Positions 1 through 6,431 of a stretch of 7,507 nucleotides of DNA are shown piece after piece. Origin of the DNA: a bacterium (GTDB lineage Bacteria; Krumholzibacteriota; Krumholzibacteria; LZORAL124-64-63). Each line of letters opens with the position of its first letter. Positions within the stretch are counted from its first letter, which is position 1. The notes below the pieces were generated by a model. It saw only the letters and a program-made list of their open reading frames with translations. It made no database searches and was not told the origin of the DNA. The stretch lies in NCBI GenBank assembly GCA_030592025.1, contig JAUUZX010000054.1, positions 1 through 7,507 on the forward strand. The letters run 5' to 3'. The position numbers and the translations under genes are program-made.

Positions 1-912
1 CAGACCAGCCGCCGCATCTGCGAGATCCTGCGCGCCGCCGGCAAGAAGGTCGTCGCGATCCGTCACCCCATGCCCTACGGCGACCTGGTGGCCCAGAAGG
101 TGCAGCGCTTCGCGGAGATCGCCGACCTCGAGAAGCACAAGTGCACCATCGAGGAGATGGAGGAGTACGAGCCCCACATCGCGGCCGGCGGCGTCATCTA
201 CGCCGGGGTCGACTACGAGGCCATCCTGCGCGAGGCCGAGAAGGAAGCGGACATCATCCTCTGGGACGGCGGTAACAACGACACGCCCTTCTACCAGAGC
301 GACATGCACATCGTCGTCGCGGATCCCCATCGCCCCGGAGCCGAGAACAGCTACTTCCCCAGCGAGACCAACGTGCGCCTGGCGGACGTGGTGATCATCA
401 ACAAGGTCGTCGAGGCCGAGTTCGAGAACATCGAAGCGGTGCGCGACAACATCCGCGAGATCAACCCCGAGGCCATCGTCATCGACGCGGCCAGCCCCCT
501 GACCATGGAGGGCGACGTCGATATCCTGGGCAAGAAGGTCCTGGTGGTCGAGGACGGCCCGACCCTGACCCACGGCAACATGACCTACGGGGCCGGCGTC
601 GTCGCCGCCCTGCGCATGGGCGCCGAGGAACTCGTCGACCCGCGGCCCTGGGCCACGGGCAGGCTGGCCGAGACCTTCGAGCTGTACCCGGAGATCGGCA
701 CCCTGCTGCCGGCCATGGGCTACGGCAAAGAGCAGATTGCCGACCTGGAAAAGACCATCAACGCCGTCGAGTGCGACGCCGTGGTCATCGGGACACCCAT
801 CGACCTGAGCCGCATCGTCAAGATCGACAAGCCGACGGTGCGCGTGAGTTACGAACTGCAGGAAATCGGCTCGCCGAACCTGGAACAATTGCTGGCCAAG
901 TTCATCGGCTAG
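1..912 (+). CDS. Cyclic 2,3-diphosphoglycerate synthetase-like GTPase (COG2403), 3' part only
   Basis: The frame is open from the first base, so the gene begins before the window; 303 residues plus TAG are visible. The first visible residues (QTSRR) look like the segment just after a P-loop, so the nucleotide-binding lysine loop should lie just upstream. Visible motifs, numbered from the window edge, are WDGGNND at about 88-94, ADPHRPG at 107-113, a G4-like NKVV at 134-137, THGNMTYGAG at 190-199 and GTPIDLSRIV at 264-273. This pattern is typical of the COG2403 predicted GTPases. The family includes the archaeal enzyme that closes 2,3-bisphosphoglycerate to the cyclic form, an osmolyte and thermoprotectant of some methanogens. 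The role of bacterial members is poorly established, so the substrate here is not assigned. Where relatives usually read NKxD, this protein reads NKVV, which could alter nucleotide specificity. The protein is probably cytosolic. The family call is fairly sure, the function is not. Confidence 0.8.
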   Translation, partial: QTSRRICEILRAAGKKVVAIRHPMPYGDLVAQKVQRFAEIADLEKHKCTIEEMEEYEPHIAAGGVIYAGVDYEAILREAEKEADIILWDGGNNDTPFYQSDMHIVVADPHRPGAENSYFPSETNVRLADVVIINKVVEAEFENIEAVRDNIREINPEAIVIDAASPLTMEGDVDILGKKVLVVEDGPTLTHGNMTYGAGVVAALRMGAEELVDPRPWATGRLAETFELYPEIGTLLPAMGYGKEQIADLEKTINAVECDAVVIGTPIDLSRIVKIDKPTVRVSYELQEIGSPNLEQLLAKFIG

Positions 913-922
913 CGGAAATGGT

Positions 923-950
923 TGGGCGGTCGGCGGGTGCCGGCCGCCCA
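923..950 (+). terminator. GC-rich stem-loop after the GTPase gene (possible terminator)
   Basis: Bases 924-934 can pair with 939-949 (11 pairs including one G-U), with a GGGT loop at 935-938 and a possible extra T-A pair at 923/950. It lies 10 bases after the GTPase stop and just before the sucC ribosome binding site. No T-run follows, so it may be a weak or factor-assisted terminator or an mRNA end-protecting structure. The pairing is seen directly; the role is inferred. Confidence 0.45.
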
Positions 951-972
951 CGCATCACCGGGGAGGAAGTGC

Positions 973-2106
973 GTGAACATCCACGAGTACCAGGCGAAGG
1001 AGATCTTCACCGCCCACGGGTTGCCCGTGCCCGGCGGCAAGGTCGCCACGACCGTCGACGAGGCCGTGTCCCTGGCTGAAGGCTACGGCCTGCCGGTAAT
1101 GGTCAAGTCCCAGGTCCTGACCGGAGGCCGCGGCAAGGCCGGCGGCGTCAAGTTCTGTCCGGCCATGGAGGACGTCCGCAAGGCGGCGGGCGACATCCTC
1201 GGCATGGACATCAAGGGCCACACGGTCCACAAGGTTCTGATCACCCCGGCGGTGGACATCGACAGCGAGTTCTACGTCGGCATGCTCATCGACCGCAACA
1301 CCCAGCGTGTGCTGCTCATGTGCAGCGCCGAGGGCGGTGTCGAGATCGAGCAGGTGGCCAAGGATACCCCCGATCTCATCTTCAAGCACGCCATCGACCC
1401 GCGTTTCGGGTTGCTGGACCACGAGGCCATGGAACTGGGCATGCGCCTGGTCCCGGGCGATGTGAAGAAGGCGCGGCAACTGGCCGCGGCCATGCAGAAG
1501 CTGTACACGGCCTTCGTGGCGGCGGACGCCAGCCTGGCGGAGATCAACCCCTGGATCTTCACCCCCGAGGGCAAGGGCCACGCCATCGACGCCAAGATGA
1601 ACCTGGACGACAACGCCATGTTCCGGCACCCGGAATACGAGGACCTGCGCGACACCGCAGCCGAGGATCCCGGGGAGCGGGCGGCCCGCGAGGCGGGACT
1701 GAGCTTCGTCAAGCTCGAGGGCAACGTGGGTTGCCTCGTCAACGGCGCCGGCCTGGCCATGGCCACCATGGACCTGGTGAAGTACTACGGCGGCAAGCCC
1801 GCCAACTTCCTGGACATCGGCGGCAGCTCCAATCCCGAGAAGGTCGTCAGCGCGCTGTCGATCATCCTGAAGGACCCCGAGGTCAAGGCCATCCTCTTCA
1901 ACATCTTCGGTGGCATCACCCGATGCGACGACGTGGCCAAGGGCATCATCAAGGCCACCGAGTCCATGGACATCAGTGTCCCCATCGTGGTCCGGCTCAC
2001 CGGCACCAACGAAACGGAAGGGCGCGCCCTGCTGACGAAGACGGCCCTGCATCCGGCCGACACGATGGACGAAGCGGTTCAGAAAGCCATCGAACTGGCC
2101 GGCTGA
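973..2106 (+). CDS. sucC: Succinyl-CoA synthetase (ADP/GDP-forming), beta subunit
   Basis: This is the beta subunit of the TCA-cycle enzyme that interconverts succinyl-CoA plus NDP and phosphate with succinate, CoA and NTP in the cytosol. The 377-residue product is close to the usual 385-390. The N-terminal ATP-grasp domain (about 1-235) begins NIHEYQAKEIF and holds GGRGKAGGVK at 51-60, then AEINPW and a NLDDNAMFRHPE segment. The C-terminal ligase domain holds EGNVGCLVNGAGLAMATMD, FLDIGG and NIFGGITRCD, all standard for SucC. Pro at residue 20 matches the ATP-preferring E. coli enzyme rather than the GTP-specific animal form, a weak hint only. The start is GTG at 973, because GGGGAGGA at 960-967 is well spaced and the conserved HEYQAK begins three residues later. 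An upstream in-frame start at 922 would add residues encoded by the intergenic hairpin. sucD follows after 63 bases. Confidence 0.96.
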   Translation: MNIHEYQAKEIFTAHGLPVPGGKVATTVDEAVSLAEGYGLPVMVKSQVLTGGRGKAGGVKFCPAMEDVRKAAGDILGMDIKGHTVHKVLITPAVDIDSEFYVGMLIDRNTQRVLLMCSAEGGVEIEQVAKDTPDLIFKHAIDPRFGLLDHEAMELGMRLVPGDVKKARQLAAAMQKLYTAFVAADASLAEINPWIFTPEGKGHAIDAKMNLDDNAMFRHPEYEDLRDTAAEDPGERAAREAGLSFVKLEGNVGCLVNGAGLAMATMDLVKYYGGKPANFLDIGGSSNPEKVVSALSIILKDPEVKAILFNIFGGITRCDDVAKGIIKATESMDISVPIVVRLTGTNETEGRALLTKTALHPADTMDEAVQKAIELAG

Positions 2107-2169
2107 AGCCCTTGGACGACAAGAATTTGACGGCGCTTCGCAGGCGCCCCTGAAGAGGAGTTTTTCACC

Positions 2170-3045
2170 ATGGCGATCTTTGTCGACGAATCCACGAAAG
2201 TGGTCGTTCAGGGTATCACCGGTCGTGACGGCGGTTTCCACACCAAGGAAATGATGGACTACGGCACGAAGATCGTGGCCGGCGTGACGCCGGGCCGCGG
2301 TGGCCAGATGTTCGAGGACAAGGTGCCGGTCTACGACACGGTCAAGGAAGCGGTGCAGGAGCACGGCGTGAACACGTCGGTCATCTTCGTGCCGCCCTTC
2401 GGTGCGGCCGGAGCGATCTACGAAGCGGCGGACGCGGGCTGCAAGCTCATCGTTTGCATCACCGAGGGCGTGCCCACGGTGGACATGGTCAAGGTCATGC
2501 CCTACCTCCAGGAACGTGGCGTGCGCCTCATCGGCCCCAACTGCCCGGGCCTGCTGGCCCCGGGCATCGCCAAGCTGGGCATTCTGCCCGCGACCATCGT
2601 CAAGGAAGGACCGGTGGGCCTTGTGAGCCGCAGCGGCACCCTCACCTATGAGGTCGTCTACCAGCTGTCGGCGGCCGGTCTCGGCCAGACGACGTGCCTG
2701 GGCATCGGCGGCGACCCGGTCATCGGGACGACCTTCATGGACGCCATCATCGCGTTCAACGAGGACCCGAAGACCGAGGCCTTCGTCATGATCGGCGAAA
2801 TCGGCGGCGACGCCGAGGAGCAGGCGGCCGAGTACATCAAGGCCCACGTGAAGAAGCCGGTCGTCAGCTTCATCGCGGGGCAGACGGCGCCTCCGGGGAA
2901 GCGCATGGGCCACGCCGGCGCCATCGTTTCCGGCGGCACCGGCACGGCAGCCGAGAAGATCAAGGCCCTGGAGGGAGCGGGGGTCCCGGTGGCCGAACGC
3001 CCCGTGGACATCGTGCCCAAGCTCCAGGAGATCTGGAAGCGCTAG
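2170..3045 (+). CDS. sucD: Succinyl-CoA synthetase, alpha subunit
   Basis: This alpha subunit binds CoA and carries the phosphohistidine intermediate of succinyl-CoA synthetase, working as a complex with SucC. The 291 residues match the family length. The N-terminal CoA-binding Rossmann domain shows [12 protein letters not shown] at about 13-24, TPGRGG at 40-45 and GPNCPG at 122-127. The ligase domain shows [21 protein letters not shown] and MIGEIGG. The active-site histidine is His248 in [13 protein letters not shown] (codon at 2911-2913). AAGAGGAG at 2153-2160 lies nine bases before the ATG and supports this start. The gene is followed by a strong stem-loop, so the sucCD transcript may end or be attenuated there. 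No residue expected for function is missing. Confidence 0.97.
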   Translation: MAIFVDESTKVVVQGITGRDGGFHTKEMMDYGTKIVAGVTPGRGGQMFEDKVPVYDTVKEAVQEHGVNTSVIFVPPFGAAGAIYEAADAGCKLIVCITEGVPTVDMVKVMPYLQERGVRLIGPNCPGLLAPGIAKLGILPATIVKEGPVGLVSRSGTLTYEVVYQLSAAGLGQTTCLGIGGDPVIGTTFMDAIIAFNEDPKTEAFVMIGEIGGDAEEQAAEYIKAHVKKPVVSFIAGQTAPPGKRMGHAGAIVSGGTGTAAEKIKALEGAGVPVAERPVDIVPKLQEIWKR

Positions 3046-3066
3046 TCCGGCGACGGACACCTGGAG

Positions 3067-3096
3067 GACGGGCGCGCCCAAGGGGGTGCGCCCGTC
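3067..3096 (+). terminator. Strong GC-rich stem-loop after sucD (probable terminator or attenuator)
   Basis: Bases 3067-3079 pair with 3084-3096: nine perfect outer pairs (GACGGGCGC with GCGCCCGTC), then one G-U and three more G-C pairs, closed by an AAGG tetraloop. It lies 21 bases after the sucD stop. Only a short TCTT-like stretch follows, not a real U-tract, so termination may be partial and ndk could still receive readthrough. Confidence 0.55.
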
Positions 3097-3118
3097 TTGC
3101 CGAAAGAAAAGCAGGAAC

Positions 3119-3133
3119 CGGGGACCATCCCCG
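3119..3133 (+). other. Short hairpin in the ndk leader
   Basis: CGGGGA at 3119-3124 is the reverse complement of TCCCCG at 3128-3133, leaving a three-base loop. It lies about 20 bases before the ndk start, just upstream of the GAAGGA ribosome binding site. It may be chance in GC-rich DNA. Confidence 0.2.
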
Positions 3134-3153
3134 CAACGAAGGATAGAGCAGGC

Positions 3154-3561
3154 ATGGAAGAGACGTACTGCATGATCAAGCCCGAGATCGTCGAGGCGGA
3201 CGACCAGCAGGTCGGCGCCATCCTGGCGGTCATCAACCGGGCCGGCTTCCGCATCACCGGGCTCGAGATGAAGACCCTGGAACGGACGACAGTCGAGGAT
3301 TTCTACGGTGAGCACAAGGAACGTCCGTTCTACGACGACCTGTGCGACTACATCTCCGGTGGTCCGGTCGTGGCGCTGCGCCTCGAGCGGGAGAACGCCG
3401 TCGCCGCGCTGCGTGAGCTCATCGGCGCCACCAACCCGGCCGAGGCGGCCGTGGGCACGGTGCGCGACCTGTTCGGGGCCTCGCTCCAGAACAACGCGGT
3501 CCACGGCTCGGCGATCCAGGAAGACGCGGCCCGGGAACTGGGCCTCGTATTCGGCTCCTGA
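3154..3561 (+). CDS. ndk: Nucleoside diphosphate kinase
   Basis: Ndk transfers the gamma phosphate of ATP to other NDPs through a phosphohistidine and keeps NTP and dNTP pools balanced. The 135-residue product fits the usual 130-145. Expected features are present: MIKPEIV at 7-13 with Lys9, Tyr51 in FYGEH, the SGGPVVALRLERENAV segment, GATNPAEAAVGTVR at 91-104, and NNAVHGS with the catalytic His117. Two details differ from the E. coli type: the residue after HGS is Ala rather than Asp, and the segment after KPEIV (EADDQQVG) is divergent. ATG at 3154 is chosen because GAAGGA at 3138-3143 precedes it and the family N-terminus starts here. The alternative TTG at 3097 would translate spacer directly after the hairpin. 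Placement next to sucCD fits shared NTP metabolism. Confidence 0.93.
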   Translation: MEETYCMIKPEIVEADDQQVGAILAVINRAGFRITGLEMKTLERTTVEDFYGEHKERPFYDDLCDYISGGPVVALRLERENAVAALRELIGATNPAEAAVGTVRDLFGASLQNNAVHGSAIQEDAARELGLVFGS

Positions 3562-3609
3562 CAGGACGCAAGGCGGCCTTTGGCAACGCTCTGCACCGGG
3601 GCGGGTACC

Positions 3610-3638
3610 TTGACACGGAACCGGCCGCCTATTAAGGT
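3610..3638 (+). promoter_or_regulatory. Sigma70-type promoter for the yceD-rpmF-plsX-fab cluster
   Basis: A perfect -35 hexamer TTGACA at 3610-3615 is followed after 17 bases by TAAGGT at 3633-3638, which matches the -10 consensus at positions 1, 2 and 6. The surrounding TATTAAGGT is an AT-rich patch in otherwise GC-rich DNA. An overlapping TATTAA at 3630 gives only 14 bases of spacing and is less likely. The expected transcript start is near 3645, giving a leader of only about 20 bases before yceD. Confidence 0.65.
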
Positions 3639-3649
3639 GTGGCGCTTGC

Positions 3650-3670
3650 ATGAAACTGGAAACGGCATGA
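3650..3670 (+). other. Possible six-codon upstream frame overlapping the yceD start
   Basis: ATG at 3650 opens a frame reading MKLETA and stopping at TGA 3668-3670, which overlaps the yceD ATG at 3667 in an ATGA arrangement. The sequence GCATGAAACT occurs at both starts. No ribosome binding site precedes 3650, and the predicted transcript start is only a few bases upstream. It may be a chance repeat or a coupling leader. Confidence 0.15.
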
Positions 3671-4146
3671 AACTCGACCTGGACAGGCAGGAGCACGGGC
3701 GCAGCGAACTCGCCATCGCGGGCGCGCTCCCGCTGGGCCTGTCCGACGGTCGTCCCGAGCGCGCCGACATCAACGGCGAACTCCTGGTCGACAACGTCGG
3801 CAGCCGCTTCCTGCTGAATGGAAAACTCGAGGCGGCAGGCCGGGGCCAGTGCGCCCGGTGCCTGCGGGAGTTCGAGGTCCACTGGGTCGTCCCGGTGGAG
3901 ATCATCGTCCTGAGGAACGTGAGGGATGGCGAAGGGGAGGGCGAATCCCTGGTGCTGCACCAGCGCAAGGGGGAGGTCGACCTTTCCGGTGCGTTGTGCG
4001 AGTCGGCGATCCTGGCCTTTCCCCAGGCCCCGTTGTGCCGCGAGGATTGCCGCGGCCTATGCTCCGTGTGCGGTATCGACCGCAATGATGGCACCTGCAC
4101 ATGTGCCGACGAAGACACTGATCCGAGGTGGGACGCGCTGCCTTGA
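3667..4146 (+). CDS. yceD: YceD/DUF177 family protein (large-subunit rRNA accumulation protein)
   Basis: The 159-residue product has the DUF177 layout: a beta-rich N-terminal half, a CARC pair at about 60-63, and a cysteine-rich C-terminal segment CREDCRGLCSVCG followed by CTCADEDTDPRWDAL. The final DPRWxAL is a family hallmark, and the cysteines suggest metal binding. In E. coli, YceD is needed for normal 23S rRNA accumulation, and the gene is very widely adjacent to rpmF, as here (33 bases apart). The start at ATG 3667 is chosen because the promoter at 3610-3638 lies inside the longer frame that would begin at TTG 3580. The ribosome binding site is weak (GGAAA-like at 3658-3662). The product probably acts in the cytosol on ribosome assembly; its exact mechanism is not settled. 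Confidence 0.88.
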   Translation: MKLDLDRQEHGRSELAIAGALPLGLSDGRPERADINGELLVDNVGSRFLLNGKLEAAGRGQCARCLREFEVHWVVPVEIIVLRNVRDGEGEGESLVLHQRKGEVDLSGALCESAILAFPQAPLCREDCRGLCSVCGIDRNDGTCTCADEDTDPRWDALP

Positions 4147-4179
4147 GCGCTCCGGGCCCGAGTTGGAGGAGAGAGAACG

Positions 4180-4359
4180 ATGGCGGTTCCCAAGAAAAAA
4201 ACGTCCCAGTCCCGCAAGGGAAAGCGTCGCGCGAATTGGCACCTGACCACGCCCGACCCGAACAAGTGCCCCCACTGCAGCGCTCCCCGTCTGCCCCACC
4301 GGGTCTGCCGGGAATGCGGCTACTACGGCGAGCGCGAGGTGATGGTCGTCGAGAAGTGA
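4180..4359 (+). CDS. rpmF: 50S ribosomal protein bL32
   Basis: This 59-residue basic protein starts MAVPKKKTSQSRKGKRRA, the standard bL32 N-terminus, and carries two CxxC pairs (Cys30/Cys33 and Cys43/Cys46) that would hold a zinc ion. It therefore looks like the zinc-binding (C+) form of bL32 rather than a cysteine-free paralogue. It is part of the large ribosomal subunit near the peptidyl-transferase region. GGAGGA at 4165-4170 lies nine bases before the ATG. It sits between yceD and plsX, the most common arrangement across bacteria, and shares the promoter upstream of yceD. Its TGA stop lies at the foot of a stem-loop. Confidence 0.96.
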   Translation: MAVPKKKTSQSRKGKRRANWHLTTPDPNKCPHCSAPRLPHRVCRECGYYGEREVMVVEK

Positions 4360-4388
4360 TCCGGACGCCCGCTCTGGCGGGCCGGATC
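4358..4388 (+). terminator. Stem-loop between rpmF and plsX (possible attenuator or processing site)
   Basis: GATCCGG at 4358-4364 pairs with CCGGATC at 4382-4388, and CCCGC at 4368-4372 pairs with GCGGG at 4377-4381 around a TCTG loop, leaving a three-base bulge (ACG) on the 5' side. The structure starts inside the rpmF stop codon. No T-run follows. It could reduce expression of the lipid genes relative to rpmF, or stabilise the upstream mRNA. Confidence 0.4.
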
Positions 4389-4432
4389 CCCACGCCCACC
4401 TCGTGGCGGGCACCGGCAAGGAGGTCGGAGGC

Positions 4433-5428
4433 ATGAGTGACGCCCGTAAGAAGCCCGTCATCGCCGTGGACGCCATGGGTGGCGACCACGGGCCGGGTGT
4501 GATCATACCCGGCGCCTTGGCGGGCCTGACGCCCGACTCTCCCTATTCCCTCGCCTTCTACGGCGACGAGGATGCCGTCCGCGGTGTCCTCGCGGATCAT
4601 GCCGTCGATGACCTCGCCGTGAACGTGGTTTCCTGCACCCAGGCCATCGAGATGGGGGAGAGCCCCGCCTCGGCCATCCGCAACCGGCCCGACAGCCCCA
4701 TCGTCAAGGCCATGGGCCACCAGAAGGCGGGTCAGGTGCAGGCGGTCGTGTCGGCCGGCTCCACCGGGGCCATGGTGGCGGCCAGCCTCATCGTGCTGGG
4801 CCGCCTGCCGGGGGTCGAACGCCCGGCCATCGCCACGGTCATCCCCACGGCCAAACGCGAGGTGCTGCTGCTGGACGCGGGCGCCAACGTCCAGTGCAAA
4901 CCGGAGTACCTCCTGAGCTTCGCCCGCATGGGTGTGGTCTTCGCCCGCGAGGTGATGGGCCTGGAGACGCCGACCGTGGGGCAACTCAACATCGGCGGCG
5001 AGGCCTCCAAGGGCACCGAACTGAACGTGGCCACCTTCGGGCTGCTCAAGGAATCGAACCTCGATTTTCAGGGCAACGTGGAGGGTAACGAATTCATGCT
5101 GGGCCCCTGCGATGTTGTCGTCACCGACGGTTTCACCGGCAACAACACCCTCAAGCTGGTCGAGGGCTTCGCCCGTTTCCTGGGGGCCCTGGCCCGCCGG
5201 GAGGACCTGAGCGACGAGGAACGCGCCGGCTTCCGCCCGGTGCTGGGTTTCCTCCAGAGGAAGTTCTCCTACGAGGCCTACGGCGGCGCCATGCTGCTGG
5301 GGGTGGCTGGGATCAGCATCATCGCCCACGGTCGCAGCAACGAGAACGCCATGGCGAACGCGGTGCGTGTGGCCTGGGAACAGATCCACGCCGACCTGCC
5401 GGCCAAGATCGCGGCGGCACACTCCTGA
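4433..5428 (+). CDS. plsX: Phosphate acyltransferase PlsX
   Basis: PlsX converts acyl-ACP and phosphate to acyl-phosphate, the donor used by PlsY in the first acylation of glycerol-3-phosphate. It is a peripheral membrane enzyme at the junction of fatty-acid and phospholipid synthesis. The 331-residue product has the family motifs in order: AVDAMGGDHGP at 11-21, SAGSTGAM at 107-114, LLDAGANVQCKPEYL, IGGEASKGTE, NVEGNEF, VTDGFTGNNTLKLVEG and YGGAMLLGVAG with IIAHGRSN near the end. The start is ATG 4433, because AAGGAGGT at 4418-4425 is a near-perfect ribosome binding site seven bases upstream; the GTG at 4403 lies before that site. fabD follows after 20 bases. The fabH gene that usually sits next is missing here. 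Confidence 0.96.
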   Translation: MSDARKKPVIAVDAMGGDHGPGVIIPGALAGLTPDSPYSLAFYGDEDAVRGVLADHAVDDLAVNVVSCTQAIEMGESPASAIRNRPDSPIVKAMGHQKAGQVQAVVSAGSTGAMVAASLIVLGRLPGVERPAIATVIPTAKREVLLLDAGANVQCKPEYLLSFARMGVVFAREVMGLETPTVGQLNIGGEASKGTELNVATFGLLKESNLDFQGNVEGNEFMLGPCDVVVTDGFTGNNTLKLVEGFARFLGALARREDLSDEERAGFRPVLGFLQRKFSYEAYGGAMLLGVAGISIIAHGRSNENAMANAVRVAWEQIHADLPAKIAAAHS

Positions 5429-5448
5429 TCCGCGAGAAGGGCAAGACG

Positions 5449-6411
5449 GTGGAACACATGCACAGGGTACCCATGATTTTCCCCGGGCAGGCCTCCCAGT
5501 CCGTGGGCATGGCCACCGACCTCATGGCGGGCGGTGGTGTGGCCGCCATCTTCCTGGCCGGCATCGACGACGTGCTCGGTACACCCCTGACCCGGGTCAT
5601 GGGCGAGGGTCCGGCCGAAGTCCTGACGGAAACCCGCAACGCCCAGCCCGCGATCCTGGCCCATTCGGTGGCGGTCGTCCTGGCCCTGGGTGAACTCGAC
5701 GTGCTGCCGTCCGTCGTGGCCGGACATTCCCTGGGTGAGTTTTCCGCGGCGGTGGCCGCGAGCGCCCTGTGCCCCGAGGACGCCCTGCGTCTGGTGAGGC
5801 GGCGGGGCGATCTCATGTTCGCGGCGGGAGAATTGGCGCCGGGCACCATGGCGGCCGTCATGGGTTTGCCGGGGGCGCGGGTGGCCGAGGTGTGCGCCGA
5901 GGTGGCGCGGGAGCACGGGGTCGTCGTCCTGGCCAACCACAATTCCGAGGCCCAGGTGGCCATCTCGGGCGAGGTCGCCGCGGTGGAGGCCGCCGGTGTG
6001 GCCCTGAAGGAAGCGGGCGCACGCCGGGTCGTGCCCCTGAACGTGAGCGGAGCTTTCCACTCGCCCCTGCTGGAGGACGCCGCGAGCAGCTTCCGCAAGG
6101 CCCTGGAGGACGTGGCGGTGCAGGACGCGGCCGTGCCCCTGGTGGCCAACGTGACGGCCGGTCCGGTCACCGCCGGCGAGGAGCTGAAGCAGGGTTTCGC
6201 GGCCCAGCTCACGAAACCCGTCCTGTGGCATGACATCATGGAGCACATCTGCGGTGGCGAGACCCCGCCGTCGGTGGTGCTGGAGGTGGGACCGGGACGG
6301 GTCCTGACGAACCTCGCCAGGCGCACCTACCCCGACGTGCGCTTCGTGCCGGTGGGCACCCGCGAGGATCTGGAAACAATCCGGGAAGTCCTGGCCGAGA
6401 CCGGGGCCTGA
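5449..6411 (+). CDS. fabD: Malonyl-CoA:ACP transacylase
   Basis: FabD moves malonyl from CoA to acyl carrier protein, feeding every elongation round of type II fatty-acid synthesis. The 320-residue product shows IFPGQASQ at 10-17 (most relatives have GQGSQ), GHSLGEFSA at 92-100 with nucleophile Ser94, the carboxylate-binding Arg119 in RRRGDLM, ANHNSEAQVAISG at 162-174, and catalytic His204 in GAFHSPLLE. The C-terminal part has LEVGPGRVLTNL, as expected. GTG at 5449 is preferred because GAGAAGGG at 5434-5441 is seven bases upstream; ATG at 5458 is a possible alternative that loses three residues. It is 20 bases from plsX and 20 from fabG, consistent with one operon. The acyl carrier protein it would charge is encoded at 7198. 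Confidence 0.95.
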   Translation: MEHMHRVPMIFPGQASQSVGMATDLMAGGGVAAIFLAGIDDVLGTPLTRVMGEGPAEVLTETRNAQPAILAHSVAVVLALGELDVLPSVVAGHSLGEFSAAVAASALCPEDALRLVRRRGDLMFAAGELAPGTMAAVMGLPGARVAEVCAEVAREHGVVVLANHNSEAQVAISGEVAAVEAAGVALKEAGARRVVPLNVSGAFHSPLLEDAASSFRKALEDVAVQDAAVPLVANVTAGPVTAGEELKQGFAAQLTKPVLWHDIMEHICGGETPPSVVLEVGPGRVLTNLARRTYPDVRFVPVGTREDLETIREVLAETGA

Positions 6412-6431
6412 CCGCCAGGGAAAGGGTCGCC

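Noticed and set aside
922..972. Upstream in-frame start for sucC at 922
   Set aside because: The added residues come from the intergenic hairpin, and the ribosome binding site at 960-967 points to GTG 973, where family homology begins.
2132..2148. GGCGC/GCGCC hairpin between sucC and sucD
   Set aside because: Five pairs around a seven-base loop are expected by chance in this GC-rich sequence, and sucCD subunits are normally co-expressed.
3097..3153. TTG start extending Ndk by 19 residues
   Set aside because: The extension directly follows the sucD hairpin, has no family similarity and lacks a ribosome binding site of its own.
3570..3580. AAGG-CGG-CCTT palindrome after ndk as a terminator
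   Set aside because: A four-pair stem with a three-base loop and only a TTT tail is too weak to distinguish from chance.
3580..3666. TTG start extending YceD by 29 residues
   Set aside because: The extension would contain the promoter itself, so the expected transcript could not encode it.
955..3960. A 1001-codon open frame on the - strand across sucC, sucD, ndk and the start of yceD
   Set aside because: It lies opposite several unmistakable conserved genes and is explained by strong G/C third-position bias, which removes stops from an antisense frame. Its translation is low-complexity and rich in His, Arg, Asp and Gly, with no recognisable domain.
3902..5422. A 506-codon open frame on the - strand opposite yceD, rpmF and plsX
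   Set aside because: It is the same antisense artefact of GC-rich coding sequence and covers three well-supported genes.
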